Positions 45,498-55,466 are shown, numbered from the stretch's first letter. The stretch is 64,000 nucleotides of DNA from Myroides fluvii (GCF_009792295.1 NZ_CP039934.1:1880501-1944500); one strand, 5' to 3'. Notes: generated by a model not told the origin, from the letters alone. Program-made: numbers and translations.

Positions 45498-47063
45498 ATG
45501 GCAGGAGGAGCAAAATTGACACCTAGACAGAAGATGATTAACCTTATGTATCTGATTTTCATCGCGATGATGGCCCTTCAGATGTCAAAAGAGGTTTTAT
45601 CAGCTTTTGGGATGGTAAACGATAAATTTGAATCGGCGAACGTTTCGGCGATGTCAAACAATACAAGCTTGTTAGAAAGTTTAGAAGTTAGAGCTTCTGA
45701 TGATCCAGCTCGCTTTGGTGAACCTTATAAAAGAGCACAACAGGTAGCTGTAATCACAAAAGAATTTTTTGATTACATTACAACTGTAAAAACCATGATT
45801 ACAGATCCACTAGAAGAACAACGTGTGGATGGTAAATTACCAGCTGAACGCATGGAAAAAGGAGATGTAATCGATCAGGCTTGGTTTACAGGAGATAAAT
45901 ATTCTGCGCAAGGAGAAGAATTTGTTGCAGCAATTGAAAAGTACAAAAAAGATATTGCGAATGTTCTTACAGAAGATACAAAATATCAATTAATCGCTGT
46001 TGAATTACAAAATAGATTCGATTTAGCTGATGTAAAAGATGGAGAAGGGATTGTAAAACCTTATTTAAATTACAATTTCCAAGGATTCCCAGCTATTGCT
46101 TCTTTGACTAAATTGTCTACCATGCAGAATGATGCAAAAGTAATTGAGCATGATTTTTACAACTTATTGTTAGGAAATACATTAAGTCAAGCAGCATCGA
46201 TGCGTAACTATAAAGCAATCGTTATTTCTGAAAAATCAGCATATTTTGCTGGTGAACAGTTTAAAGGTATGGTTGTTTTAGGACGTTATGACCAATCGAC
46301 TGTGCCAACAGAGGTTATCGTAAACGGACAAAAAGTTGATTTATCGAAAGCATTAGATAATGGTCGCGTAAATTTAGGATTTAGCACTGGAAACGTTGGA
46401 GAACATGAATTTAAAGGTAAATTTACTTTCATGGAGGACGGACAAGCAATTCCGGTTGACTTTACAGGAAACTATGTTGTAGTTCCTAAACCAAATCAAG
46501 CGAACATCTCTGCAGATAAAATGAACGTGGTGTATCGTGGGGTAACTAACCCAATGACAATCTCTTTTGCAGGTATTTCGGATGATAAAGTAGTAGCTTC
46601 TGCTCCTGGTTTATCTAAAGGAGGAAAAGCAGGACAGTATAATATGCGTCCGCAAGCAGGTAGAGAAGTTACAATCAACGTAACAGGTAAATTGCCAGAT
46701 GGAACATCGGTAAGTGACAAAAAAGTATTTAGAATTAAAGATATTCCTGCACCTCGTGGTACAGTTCGCGGTGAGTACGCTGCGAAAGGACCTAAGTCTA
46801 ACTTAGAAGTAGTAACCATCGGTGCAAAATTAGAAGATTTTGATTTTGAATTAGGGTTAACAGTTACAGGATTTGTATTGCAAGTTCCAGGACAACCATC
46901 CGTGGTTGTTCAAGGAAATAGAATGAATGATAGAGCGAAAGCTGCGATTTCTAAAGCAAGACTAGGAGATGTGGTTGTTATTTCTGATATCAAGGTACGT
47001 TTAGACGGTGCAAGTGATTATGCATTGAAGAAAACTGCACCTTGTACATTCGAAATCATGTAA
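45498..47063 (+). CDS. gldM: Gliding motility / T9SS motor protein GldM
   Basis: 521 residues: a conserved N-terminus (GGAKLTPRQKMINLMYLIFI) with one TM helix (about 15-33) that sits inside the GldL pentamer, then four periplasmic domains of beta type. It transmits rotation from the inner membrane to the GldK-GldN ring. Gap to gldL is 27 bp. Confidence 0.96.
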   Translation: MAGGAKLTPRQKMINLMYLIFIAMMALQMSKEVLSAFGMVNDKFESANVSAMSNNTSLLESLEVRASDDPARFGEPYKRAQQVAVITKEFFDYITTVKTMITDPLEEQRVDGKLPAERMEKGDVIDQAWFTGDKYSAQGEEFVAAIEKYKKDIANVLTEDTKYQLIAVELQNRFDLADVKDGEGIVKPYLNYNFQGFPAIASLTKLSTMQNDAKVIEHDFYNLLLGNTLSQAASMRNYKAIVISEKSAYFAGEQFKGMVVLGRYDQSTVPTEVIVNGQKVDLSKALDNGRVNLGFSTGNVGEHEFKGKFTFMEDGQAIPVDFTGNYVVVPKPNQANISADKMNVVYRGVTNPMTISFAGISDDKVVASAPGLSKGGKAGQYNMRPQAGREVTINVTGKLPDGTSVSDKKVFRIKDIPAPRGTVRGEYAAKGPKSNLEVVTIGAKLEDFDFELGLTVTGFVLQVPGQPSVVVQGNRMNDRAKAAISKARLGDVVVISDIKVRLDGASDYALKKTAPCTFEIM

Positions 47064-47099
47064 TTTCGAAATAAATAAAAGAAGAAAACTTTGAATAAT

Positions 47100-47987
47100 A
47101 TGAACTGGAAAAAAATTTCACTATTTGTAGCATTTTCAATATTCTCATTGCAATCATTTGCACAAAGCAACTTATTAAATGCTAAGTCTGCTGAGGAAAT
47201 TGGAATGAAAAGTATTCAAGATATATACGTACAAAGCGAAGGACCAATTCCATACGGGTATGTAGCAGATAAGGACATCCTATTTGGTATTAAAGTATGG
47301 GAAAACATTTCTCTTGAAGAGAAAGCGAATGAGTCTTATTATTATCCTATCGAAGAGGTAGTTGGAGATGGAAGAAAATCAATGTTCCAAGCTTTGATTG
47401 ATGGTATTAAGTCTGGAGCTATCACAGAAGTATACGATGATAGTGACTTTAAAAGAAAAAGAACATTAAAGGAACTTGAAACATCTTTCGTGAAAGTTGA
47501 TACTACAGATGCTGGTATTGAATACTATAATGCTGGTGAAAGAATTCCAGAGGAATATATTCAACGTATCGAGTTACGTCCATCTGATGTAAAATCGTAT
47601 CACGTTTTGGGATTGTGGTTTTTTGACCGCAATGAGGGACAATTAAAGTATCGTTTGTTGGGAATTGCTCCAGTAGTAGTTGACTTGTATACAAAAGGTG
47701 CTGACGTTGAAAACGCAGTAGAGTTATTCTGGATCTTCTTCCCGGATGCTAGAGGTACACTGTTTGATGCGCAAGTATTCAACTCTAAAAACCCAATGAA
47801 TCCTATGAATTTTGATCATCTGTTAAATGCTAGACGCTTTAGCTCTACTATTTACAAAGCAGATAATCAATACGGAGATTCACGTATCAACGATTATATC
47901 AAAGGTGGAGAGTTAAGTCAATTATTTGAAGGCGAACGCATCAAAGAATTGATCAGAAACCTTGAAGATGATTTATGGAATTACTAA
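47100..47987 (+). CDS. gldN: Gliding motility / T9SS ring protein GldN
   Basis: 295 residues from the ATG at 47100; a TTG three codons earlier is less likely. Signal peptide ISLFVAFSIFSLQSFA, then the GldN core with DKDILFGIKVWENISLEEKA, ESYYYPIEEV, and RPSDVKSYHVLGLWFFDRNE. It binds GldK at the outer-membrane side of the motor. A strong terminator follows, closing the gldKLMN operon. Confidence 0.95.
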   Translation: MNWKKISLFVAFSIFSLQSFAQSNLLNAKSAEEIGMKSIQDIYVQSEGPIPYGYVADKDILFGIKVWENISLEEKANESYYYPIEEVVGDGRKSMFQALIDGIKSGAITEVYDDSDFKRKRTLKELETSFVKVDTTDAGIEYYNAGERIPEEYIQRIELRPSDVKSYHVLGLWFFDRNEGQLKYRLLGIAPVVVDLYTKGADVENAVELFWIFFPDARGTLFDAQVFNSKNPMNPMNFDHLLNARRFSSTIYKADNQYGDSRINDYIKGGELSQLFEGERIKELIRNLEDDLWNY

Positions 47988-48007
47988 TTTTGTAATTACT
48001 AATTTAT

Positions 48008-48042
48008 AAAGCTCTTATCTAAATTAGATAAGAGCTTTTTTT
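48008..48042 (+). terminator. gldKLMN terminator
   Basis: Stem AAAGCTCTTATCTAA / TTAGATAAGAGCTTT with almost no loop and T7, 20 bp after the gldN stop. Confidence 0.9.
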
Positions 48043-48054
48043 ATGATTTCAATT

Positions 48055-49110
48055 ATGGTGGATTATATTGTTGTAGGAACGGGATTGGCGGGAATTGCAT
48101 TCACGGAAAAGTTAGCTCAACAGGGCAAGACATACGTTGTTATTGATTCAGAAGAACGATCTTCTTCTTTAATTGCTGGAGGAATGTACAATCCAGTGGT
48201 TTTGAAGCGCTTTACGGATGTGTGGAAGATTAATGAACAATTGACTATCGCAGAAGTTTTTTATCCTGCTTTAGAAGCTAAATTGCAAATCAAATGTTGG
48301 TATCCGATGGATTTATATCGTCGTTTAGCTTCGATTGAAGAGCAGAATAATTGGTTCCAAGCAGCAGATCGCCCAAATTTAAATGCCTTTTTATCGCCCG
48401 AAATTGAAAAGAGGCGATTAGATGGCGTAGATTTGTCCTTTGGTTTAGGAAAGGTTAAGTCAACGGGTTATTTAGAAACAGATGAGCTAATTCCTGCTTA
48501 TCGTCAGCATTTGACTCAATTGGGATGTTATAAAAGAGAACGTTTTGACTACAGTCAGTTGGAATACCAAGAGGAAGGAGTTGTGTATAAGGGAATTGAA
48601 GCTCGGTATATCGTGTTTGCTGAAGGTTTTGGCTTGTTGCAAAATCCATTTTTCAACCAACTGCCTTTGGATGGTACCAAAGGGGAGTTGATGATTGTCA
48701 AGATTCCTGGATTGAATTGCGATTTTATGCTGAAAGCGGGGGTATTCCTGATTCCGATAGGTGAGGATAAATATAAACTCGGCGCAACTTATAATTGGGC
48801 GGATAAGACAGATAAACCAACAAAAGAAGGAGAAGCTGAATTAATCGCAGGACTGAAGAGTTTTGTGGAGTTGGATTTTGAAATTGTGGAACATATTGCT
48901 GGGATACGCCCAACAGTAAAGGATCGAAGACCGCTGTTGGGGAGAAGCTTAGAATCGGATCGAATTTTGGTCTTGAATGGATTGGGCACACGGGGTGTTT
49001 TATTAGCTCCTTACTTAGCAGAACAATTGTATAATTATATAGAAAATAACATTGCGTTGGAGGAAAATATCTCTATTCATCGCTATAAAAAGTTTAAATT
49101 AAAGAAGTAG
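48055..49110 (+). CDS. FAD-dependent oxidoreductase (DAO family)
   Basis: 351 residues from the ATG at 48055; the ATG at 48043 would start inside the terminator's T run. N-terminal dinucleotide motif YIVVGTGLAGIAFTEKLA, then GGMYNPVVLKRF, a middle substrate domain, and the C-terminal FAD-contact HIAGIRPTVKDRRPLLGRS and LNGLGTRGVLLAPYLAEQL. This is the glycine/D-amino-acid oxidase (DAO) superfamily; the substrate is unknown. It is 5 bp upstream of the ABC-F gene, so they share a transcript. Confidence 0.8.
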   Translation: MVDYIVVGTGLAGIAFTEKLAQQGKTYVVIDSEERSSSLIAGGMYNPVVLKRFTDVWKINEQLTIAEVFYPALEAKLQIKCWYPMDLYRRLASIEEQNNWFQAADRPNLNAFLSPEIEKRRLDGVDLSFGLGKVKSTGYLETDELIPAYRQHLTQLGCYKRERFDYSQLEYQEEGVVYKGIEARYIVFAEGFGLLQNPFFNQLPLDGTKGELMIVKIPGLNCDFMLKAGVFLIPIGEDKYKLGATYNWADKTDKPTKEGEAELIAGLKSFVELDFEIVEHIAGIRPTVKDRRPLLGRSLESDRILVLNGLGTRGVLLAPYLAEQLYNYIENNIALEENISIHRYKKFKLKK

Positions 49111-49115
49111 TATTT

Positions 49116-51035
49116 ATGTTGAATATACATAATTTGTCTGTATCGTTTTCAGGCGAATATTTATTTGAAAACGTTACATTCAGAATTGGTGCTGGCGATC
49201 GCGTTGGATTAGTTGGGAAGAATGGCGCTGGAAAATCAACGCTTTTAAAACTCCTTTCTCGCGATATGGACCCTGATACAGGAAGTATTGCTGTGGAAAA
49301 AGAATTAAAGATCGGCTTTTTGCGCCAAGATATTGATTTCATTCCTGGAAGAACCGTTTTAGAAGAGGCTTATCAAGCATTTGTGGAAATTAAAGCGGTT
49401 GAAGCAGCGCTCGAAAAAGTCAATAATGAATTAACAGAACGCACGGATTACGAATCAGAATCGTATTCGGAATTGATTGAAAAACTCAGTGATTTAACCC
49501 ATCGATTTGAAATTATTGGGGGATACAATTACGTCGGAAATACCGAACGTGTTTTACAAGGATTAGGATTCAAACGCGAGGATTTTGACAATCTAACGGA
49601 TACCTTTTCTGGAGGATGGCGTATGCGTATTGAGTTAGCGAAGTTGTTATTGCAAGATAACGATGTGTTGTTACTCGATGAGCCGACCAACCACTTGGAT
49701 ATTGAAAGTATCATCTGGTTGGAGAATTTCTTAAAGAATTATCCGGGGGCTGTGGTTATTATTTCCCACGATAAGATGTTCTTGGACAATGTTACCAATC
49801 GTACGATTGAAATTTCTTTAGGTAAAATATACGATTTCGATAAGCCGTATTCTGAATATTTGGTTTTGCGTGAAGAATTACGTGAAATGCAATTGGCTGC
49901 ACAAAAAAATCAAGCAAAGAAAATAGAAGAAACAGAAAAATTAATTGAACGATTCCGCTATAAGGCAACTAAAGCTTCTATGGCGCAGTCTTTAATTAAG
50001 CGTTTGGATAAAGTTGAGCGCATTGAAGTGGATGAAGATGATAATGCGGTGATGAATATCTCTTTCCCCGTGAGTATTGATCCGGGTAAAGTGGTGTTGG
50101 AAATGGAAAAAGTAACCAAGCGATTTGGTGAAAAGGTTATTTTCAAAGATGTAGATTTTTTGATTGAAAGAGGAAGTAAAATTGCTTTTGTAGGGCAAAA
50201 TGGTCAAGGAAAATCGACATTGATTAAAGCTGTAATGGAAGAATTTGAATACGAGGGCTCAATTAAGTTGGGGCATAATGTTCAAATTGGATATTTTGCA
50301 CAGAACCAAGCGGATTATTTGGATGGTGAAAAGACTTTACTCGATACGATGCTTGAGGCTGCGACTGACGGAAACCGTGTCAAAGTACGCGATATGCTAG
50401 GGTCTTTTCTATTTAGAGGGGATGATGTGGAAAAGAAAGTGAAAGTACTATCTGGGGGAGAGCGCAACCGTTTAGCACTATGTCGTATGTTATTGTCTCC
50501 GATCAATGTATTGCTGATGGATGAGCCGACCAACCACTTGGATATTAAATCTAAGAATGTGTTGAAACAAGCGTTACTCAACTTTAAAGGGTCTTTGATT
50601 TTAGTTTCTCACGACCGTGATTTCTTACAAGGATTGACCAATTTGGTGTATGAGTTTAAAGATCAAAAAATCAAAGAGTACTTAGGAGATATCAATTACT
50701 TCTTAGAAGAACGCAAAGCACAGAATATGCGTGAAATTGAGAAGAAAAGCGACAAGAAGGAGCCACAAGTAGAAGTGAAAACCGAAGAAAAGAAAGTCGT
50801 TGCGCTATCTTATGAAGATCAAAAGAAGCAAAAGACGCTTCAAAACCGATTGAGTAAGATAGAAAGTGAAATCAGTGAATTGGAAAAGAAAGTAGCAAAA
50901 GACGATGCTAGATTAGCGGTAGATTACGAAAAACTCATGCAGGACGAGAGCTTTTTTAAGTCTTATGAGCAAAATAAGAAGAAAATACAGGCCTTGATGC
51001 AAGAATGGGAAGATGTGGCGGCAGAGCTGATGTAA
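49116..51035 (+). CDS. ABC-F family ATPase
   Basis: 639 residues without TM segments. Two ABC domains: Walker A GLVGKNGAGKST and AFVGQNGQGKST; signatures FSGGWRMRIELAKLLL and LSGGERNRLALCRM; both Walker B read LLxDEPTNHLD. They are joined by a charged P-site linker (about 245-310), and a C-terminal coiled coil (about 565-635) follows. It belongs to the translation-acting ABC-F group (Uup/YheS-like architecture) that binds the ribosomal E site. Nothing marks it as an antibiotic-resistance subtype. Confidence 0.9.
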   Translation: MLNIHNLSVSFSGEYLFENVTFRIGAGDRVGLVGKNGAGKSTLLKLLSRDMDPDTGSIAVEKELKIGFLRQDIDFIPGRTVLEEAYQAFVEIKAVEAALEKVNNELTERTDYESESYSELIEKLSDLTHRFEIIGGYNYVGNTERVLQGLGFKREDFDNLTDTFSGGWRMRIELAKLLLQDNDVLLLDEPTNHLDIESIIWLENFLKNYPGAVVIISHDKMFLDNVTNRTIEISLGKIYDFDKPYSEYLVLREELREMQLAAQKNQAKKIEETEKLIERFRYKATKASMAQSLIKRLDKVERIEVDEDDNAVMNISFPVSIDPGKVVLEMEKVTKRFGEKVIFKDVDFLIERGSKIAFVGQNGQGKSTLIKAVMEEFEYEGSIKLGHNVQIGYFAQNQADYLDGEKTLLDTMLEAATDGNRVKVRDMLGSFLFRGDDVEKKVKVLSGGERNRLALCRMLLSPINVLLMDEPTNHLDIKSKNVLKQALLNFKGSLILVSHDRDFLQGLTNLVYEFKDQKIKEYLGDINYFLEERKAQNMREIEKKSDKKEPQVEVKTEEKKVVALSYEDQKKQKTLQNRLSKIESEISELEKKVAKDDARLAVDYEKLMQDESFFKSYEQNKKKIQALMQEWEDVAAELM

Positions 51036-51048
51036 ATAGGTAAAGAAG

Positions 51049-51080
51049 AAGGTTTGTGTAATTTGCACAAACCTTTTTTT
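51049..51080 (+). terminator. ABC-F terminator
   Basis: Stem AAGGTTTGTG / CACAAACCTT with a seven-base loop, followed by T5. Confidence 0.85.
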
Positions 51081-51133
51081 ATTGATTAGGTCAAGGATAC
51101 GTTGTTTTTGTTTACATTTAATAAAAAAACAAG

Positions 51134-51724
51134 ATGAAAGTATACCAAACGCTAGGAATATTAGGCATGGTTTGCCTTGGATTAACATGTACGACCACAC
51201 AAGCACAGCAGAAGCAAAAGGCGGATTTATCCGCTACTATGCCTGAACAAGTCAAAGCAAAGGATTTAGATAAATTGAGCCATGTTTACGCAATTGAAAT
51301 AGAGAATAAACTGTATAGTGGTTATAGTTTAATCGGAATTAATCCCAAGAGCATTGAAGAGGTTAAAATGGACAATGGAATATTTCAAGTGGGAACAATG
51401 CGTTTTGATAAAAAAGTAGCTTTCACCTTTAAAGGTGGGTATCAATCGGAACTTGTAGCCTTAGATCAATGGGCAAAGGGTAATATCAGTTTTCAAGGCA
51501 ATTTAATTTACATGATTGATGGTGTAGTTGTAAACGCACAATCTAGTACAGTGTTGTTGGATAAGAATTACATCGTTGATTATGCTGTAGTTCCATTGGA
51601 TCAAATGGGGTTAGCAGAGGCTACTGCTGTGGTTCAGTTGAGAATGAAATCACCTGCTAACTATAAGGTTATGGCTGGGGAGAAAAAGAAAAACGCTTCA
51701 TCGATTAGTAAAAAAGGGAAATAA
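51134..51724 (+). CDS. Exported protein of unknown function, 196 aa
   Basis: 196 residues with an N-terminal signal (LGILGMVCLGLTCTTTQA); the Cys near residue 19 might be a lipobox or the cut could be after TQAQ. The mature part has strand patterns (HVYAIEIENKLYSGYSLIGI, MRFDKKVAFTFKGG) and a Lys/Ser tail. I recognise no family. It is alone between two terminators. Confidence 0.6.
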   Translation: MKVYQTLGILGMVCLGLTCTTTQAQQKQKADLSATMPEQVKAKDLDKLSHVYAIEIENKLYSGYSLIGINPKSIEEVKMDNGIFQVGTMRFDKKVAFTFKGGYQSELVALDQWAKGNISFQGNLIYMIDGVVVNAQSSTVLLDKNYIVDYAVVPLDQMGLAEATAVVQLRMKSPANYKVMAGEKKKNASSISKKGK

Positions 51725-51791
51725 GGATATTTTTAACTTCCCCCCACTTTTGTACCTGATCCAACTTTTGGATTGACCGATTGTTAAAAAC

Positions 51792-51826
51792 AAAAAAGGA
51801 GATAATCTTTTGATTATCTCCTTTTG
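51792..51826. terminator. Bidirectional terminator near the first tRNA-Met gene
   Basis: Perfect stem GGAGATAATC (51798-51807) and complement (51812-51821) with loop TTTT, A6 before and T4 after. It serves the minus-strand tRNA and the plus-strand exported-protein gene. Confidence 0.85.
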
Positions 51827-51832
51827 GCTTAG

Positions 51833-51905
51833 TAGCGGGAACAGGACTCGAACCTGTGACCTTCGGGTTATGAGCCCGACGAGCTGCCTACTGCTCTATC
51901 CCGCG
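51833..51905 (-). tRNA. Initiator tRNA-Met (CAT), copy 1
   Basis: Minus-strand cloverleaf of 73 nt starting CGCGGGA and ending TCCCGCTA. The anticodon arm TCGGGCTCATAACCCGA holds anticodon CAT and the three G-C pairs (GGG/CCC) typical of initiators; the T arm is ACAGGTTCGAGTCCTGT. The first base pair is a mismatch (C1 with T72), another initiator trait. CCA is not encoded. A TATATTTG -7 box lies at 51917-51924, 12 bp upstream. Confidence 0.95.
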
Positions 51906-52020
51906 CTATTGTGGTGCAAATATACAAACTAATTTGAATACAAAACAAGTAAAAAGAATAAATATTTTATTAATTCTATTCTTTTTACTTGTAACTAATT
52001 GATTCGTAGTTTATTGCTTT

Positions 52021-52644
52021 TTATTTTGAAGTGTAAAAATCATAGGCGAGGGGATTGTTTTTGTGTTTTTCTATATCTTCTTTGGCTTTTTGCTTTACGT
52101 GTAGTATTAATTGTTTGATATTCCCCGAATTATTATCATTCAATGGACCTACTACTTCTGCATGTTCAATATGCACGCCGCAATAAGCTAAAATGCCCTC
52201 TTGTAAAGGAATTAATCCGCTAGACTGATAGATGGACTGATGAATTTCAGGTGATACATCCCCCATAGTTACTAAAATACGCGCAGTTTTTCCTTGTAAA
52301 AGGCCTTCTGTATGCTCTGTTGCATGGTGTTTGAAAACAAGTCCTGGAAGAAATAAACGATCAAAGAACCCTTTCATAACTGCAGGCATACCCATCCACC
52401 ACATCGGATGAATCCATACTTGGTGGTTGCTCCAATAGATATCGTCTAAGGCGCTTAATAAATCAGGTTCTAATTCCATGCGTTGCGCATAACCATAGTG
52501 TAAATTGGGGTTAAAATTTAAGGTTCCAATTGCTAAATAACGTACAGTAGCGCCTAAAGCTTCTGCTGTTTTGATATACGTTTGTGCCAAGGTAGCATTG
52601 AGACTTGCTGGATTAGGATGTCCATTGATGACTAGAATATTCAT
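52021..52644 (-). CDS. NAD(P)H-dependent quinone reductase-like flavoprotein
   Basis: 207 residues from the ATG at 52642-52644, giving the typical opening MNILVINGHPNPASLNATLA; the longer open frame would overlap the esterase gene and adds an atypical leader. Flavodoxin-2 fold of the NQO/KefF/MdaB type with WIHPMWWMGMPAVMKGFFDR and the FMN/FAD-contacting VTMGDVSPE. It would reduce quinones or electrophiles by two-electron transfer. It is 4 bp after the esterase gene, the third member of an operon opposite an AraC regulator. Confidence 0.85.
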   Translation of the reverse strand: MNILVINGHPNPASLNATLAQTYIKTAEALGATVRYLAIGTLNFNPNLHYGYAQRMELEPDLLSALDDIYWSNHQVWIHPMWWMGMPAVMKGFFDRLFLPGLVFKHHATEHTEGLLQGKTARILVTMGDVSPEIHQSIYQSSGLIPLQEGILAYCGVHIEHAEVVGPLNDNNSGNIKQLILHVKQKAKEDIEKHKNNPLAYDFYTSK

Positions 52645-52648
52645 AGTG

Positions 52649-53602
52649 TTATCGAATGAAAATAGTTTGTAAATAAGTGATTTGTTGTTGCCAAAATTGA
52701 CGAGACATAGCCGTTGGGAAAAAGTCAAATACATGCGTGGCTCCTTTTACTTCAAAAACAGTTGCTGAAACTTCTGCTTGTTGGAGTCGCTCAGCATATT
52801 GCGTAGCTTCATCTTTGAGAGGATCAAATTCTGCTATAATAATAGTTGTAGGAGGAAGACAGGTCAAGTCTGTTAGCAAAGAAGGTACGGCATAGGGCAA
52901 TGGGTGGTTTCGGTGTGCTCCTAAATAATGGTACCACATCCAAGTTGCTGCTTGTTTGCTTTGCATGGGGGCATCGGCTAACAATTTCATGGATGGAGTT
53001 TGTAAGCGATGATCCATTGGAGGGTAAATTAAATACTGATGGTGAATTACAATTTCCTTTTGGTCCCTTGTATATTGAGCAAGAGAAGCAGCAATGGTTC
53101 CGCCAGCACTACTACCGCCTATACTGATGTTGTTGTTATTTCCTCCTAGGGTATGCGCTTGTGACGACAACCAAAGTAAAGTGTCATATCCATCGTGTAA
53201 GGCTGCGGGAAAGGGATGTTCAGGAGCTAAGCGATAATCTACTGAAACAATCAAAACACTCAATGTAAGGGCTAAGTCATGAAAGATAAAGTCATACTGT
53301 TCGGGCGTACCATAAATAAAAGCCCCGCCGTGAAAGTACAAAAGTACAGGAAGGTTGTCTTGGTTTTTTGGGTGATAGGTTCTTAATCGAATGTTGCGGT
53401 TACTATCGCGAGATGGGATTTCTATATTGGTCACAGTTAAGTCTTGGGGAATAACCAAAGACGCCTCAGTTTCTGCTATTTTCTGCTCTTCTAAGCGAAT
53501 TTGTCCAGGGTTATGCGCCAATAAGTAGTCATAATCAATTTGATTATATGGACTTTCGTTGATGGCTTGCATCAATTCAATGGGAATATCTTGTTGTATC
53601 AT
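52649..53602 (-). CDS. Alpha/beta hydrolase, HSL-type esterase
   Basis: 317 residues from the ATG at 53600-53602. The oxyanion motif HGGAFIYG (91-98), DYRLAPEHPFPAAL and nucleophile motif GGSSAGG (162-168, Ser165) are present, with a downstream Asp in EFDPLKDEA and His in GATHVFDFF completing the triad. This is a hormone-sensitive-lipase (family IV) carboxylesterase acting on short acyl esters. Its start overlaps the stop of the zinc-type oxidoreductase gene, so they are coupled. No signal peptide, so it is cytoplasmic. Confidence 0.88.
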   Translation of the reverse strand: MIQQDIPIELMQAINESPYNQIDYDYLLAHNPGQIRLEEQKIAETEASLVIPQDLTVTNIEIPSRDSNRNIRLRTYHPKNQDNLPVLLYFHGGAFIYGTPEQYDFIFHDLALTLSVLIVSVDYRLAPEHPFPAALHDGYDTLLWLSSQAHTLGGNNNNISIGGSSAGGTIAASLAQYTRDQKEIVIHHQYLIYPPMDHRLQTPSMKLLADAPMQSKQAATWMWYHYLGAHRNHPLPYAVPSLLTDLTCLPPTTIIIAEFDPLKDEATQYAERLQQAEVSATVFEVKGATHVFDFFPTAMSRQFWQQQITYLQTIFIR

Positions 53603-53603
53603 A

Positions 53604-54554
53604 TTAAAATTCAATTACTATTTTTCCTACGGTATGTCCGCTTTCTAGTTGTAGATGAGCTTGAGGTATATCTTCAAACGAATAAATGTGTGACAGATGT
53701 GGTTTGATATGACCTGTTGCCAATAGTTGAGCAATCTGCTTCATATTCTCTTGACTAGAATACACCGACATAAAATAGCAAGCGTGTAAAAATTTAGCTT
53801 GTGCTTTTTGTTCGTCTTCTTTTGTATGTCCAGAAGGTAAGGTTACAATAGTCCCAAAAGGTTTAAGAACCGAAACGGATTTCTGAAAATTAGTTCCTCC
53901 TATGGATTCTAAAACAAAATCAAGGTGGCTCAATTCTTTTTCAAAGTCAACTTGACGGTAATCCAGATGTTCGTCTGCCCCTAAAGAAAGTACAAAATCT
54001 TTGTTAGACGAAGAGGATGTAGCAATGATGTATGCCCCGAGGTATTTTGCAATTTGTACAGCGAAATGTCCTACACCACCTGCAGCGGCATGTATGAGTA
54101 AACGATCATGAGGACGTAATTTCCCATAAGACGTAAAAGCTTGCCAGGCAGTAAGAGCAGCTAGTGTACTCGCCGCTGCCGCTGCATGTGAAATATTTTT
54201 TGGCTTTAACGTTAAATGATGGGCGGGTGCGGCTGTGTATTCCGCATAAGTTTGTCCATGTCCAACAAAGTTGACCATACCGAATACTTCGTCTCCAACA
54301 GAAAAATCGCTCACGGTATCTCCTACTTGTACTACAACTCCTGAAATGTCCCATCCTAAAATCAAGGGACAATGTTGAAGTAGCTGTTCTGCTAGAGGTG
54401 CTTGACGAGTGCGGACTTTTATATCTACAGGATTTATGCTAATTGCCTTGGTCTGAATGAGCACTTCATTCGCTTTGGGTTGGGGAATGGGAATATCTTT
54501 ATACTGGAGATGTTCAATTCCTCCAAATCCTTCTAATATAATGGCTTTCATCAT
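53604..54554 (-). CDS. NADP-dependent zinc-type alcohol dehydrogenase-like oxidoreductase
   Basis: 316 residues: GroES-like N-terminal domain (LQYKDIPIPQPKANEVLIQT, LGWDISGVVVQVGDTV) and a Rossmann domain with IHAAAGGVGHFAVQIAKYLG, ending in HTVGKIVIEF. The catalytic and structural zinc cysteines are missing, so this is a quinone-oxidoreductase-type MDR enzyme and not a zinc alcohol dehydrogenase. It is the first gene of the three-gene operon and diverges from an AraC-type gene 81 bp away, which is the probable regulator. Confidence 0.88.
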   Translation of the reverse strand: MMKAIILEGFGGIEHLQYKDIPIPQPKANEVLIQTKAISINPVDIKVRTRQAPLAEQLLQHCPLILGWDISGVVVQVGDTVSDFSVGDEVFGMVNFVGHGQTYAEYTAAPAHHLTLKPKNISHAAAAASTLAALTAWQAFTSYGKLRPHDRLLIHAAAGGVGHFAVQIAKYLGAYIIATSSSSNKDFVLSLGADEHLDYRQVDFEKELSHLDFVLESIGGTNFQKSVSVLKPFGTIVTLPSGHTKEDEQKAQAKFLHACYFMSVYSSQENMKQIAQLLATGHIKPHLSHIYSFEDIPQAHLQLESGHTVGKIVIEF

Positions 54555-54635
54555 TCTTTATTTTTTAAGCAAAAATAGACTGATAAAACAAGGTTTGTTA
54601 GGTATAAATCAGGTGTATTTCGGTATCTTTGCAGT

Positions 54636-55466
54636 ATGGCAAAAGAAAATATGTACCAGGCCCTTGAGGTGTATTATGAAAAAGTAGAGGTTTGTCCTTT
54701 GCGCGATAGGCAGTTTAATTTTTTTGAATTGGTCTATGTACTTTCTGGTCGAGGAAGCCATGGTATTAATGGCAATTGCATTCAATTTACTCCGGGTGAT
54801 TTATTTTTGATTACTCCTCAAGATTGTCATGAATTTGATTTAGAGGGAATGTGTGAGTTTATGGTGATTCGCTTTGGCGAATCTTACGTCAAAGAATACC
54901 AGTGGAAAAGTATTGATCACATTGAATGCCTGCTGTATTATGCTTCTCAATTGTCTGCTTCCGTTTTAGTACACGAAGAAGATAAGCGTTTAGTTGCTCA
55001 ATTGATGCAAACGCTTCAAGAAGTACTGAGGGTAGAGTTGATGTACAAGGAGGATTTAATTCGACCGATTGTCAATGCGATATTGGTTATTTCGGCCCGA
55101 AATATTGCACAAATTCAGTTAAAACCTTTAGCGGAAAACACAGATGCGAAAATTGTACAGATTTTGAATTATATACAAGAGCATATTCGCGAACCTGAAT
55201 TGCTGAAAGTAGCAGTTGTAGCCAATCAATTCGGCATGTCTCCTACTTATTTAGGTAGTTATTTTCGCAAGCATTGTGGGGAATCTTTCCAAGGATATAT
55301 TTCAGCCTATAAGATTCGATTAATCGAACATCGTTTGTTGTTTAGTGAAATGAGAATTAATGAAATTGTCGATGAATTTGGATTCGCAGATGAAAGTCAT
55401 TGTAACAAATTCTTTAAACGGCATAAACAGATGAGTTTATCTGCTTTTCGAAATTTTAAAAAATAA
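54636..55466 (+). CDS. AraC-family transcriptional regulator
   Basis: 276 residues: a cupin-like N-terminal sensor (about 15-100, FELVYVLSGRGSHGINGNCI, FTPGDLFLITPQDCHEFDL) and a C-terminal double HTH (about 180-276) with AVVANQFGMSPTYLGSYFRK and NEIVDEFGFADESHCNKFFK. It is divergent from the oxidoreductase-esterase-quinone reductase operon with a short shared promoter region, so it probably controls that operon in response to a small aromatic or electrophilic ligand. The ligand is not predictable. Confidence 0.88.
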   Translation: MAKENMYQALEVYYEKVEVCPLRDRQFNFFELVYVLSGRGSHGINGNCIQFTPGDLFLITPQDCHEFDLEGMCEFMVIRFGESYVKEYQWKSIDHIECLLYYASQLSASVLVHEEDKRLVAQLMQTLQEVLRVELMYKEDLIRPIVNAILVISARNIAQIQLKPLAENTDAKIVQILNYIQEHIREPELLKVAVVANQFGMSPTYLGSYFRKHCGESFQGYISAYKIRLIEHRLLFSEMRINEIVDEFGFADESHCNKFFKRHKQMSLSAFRNFKK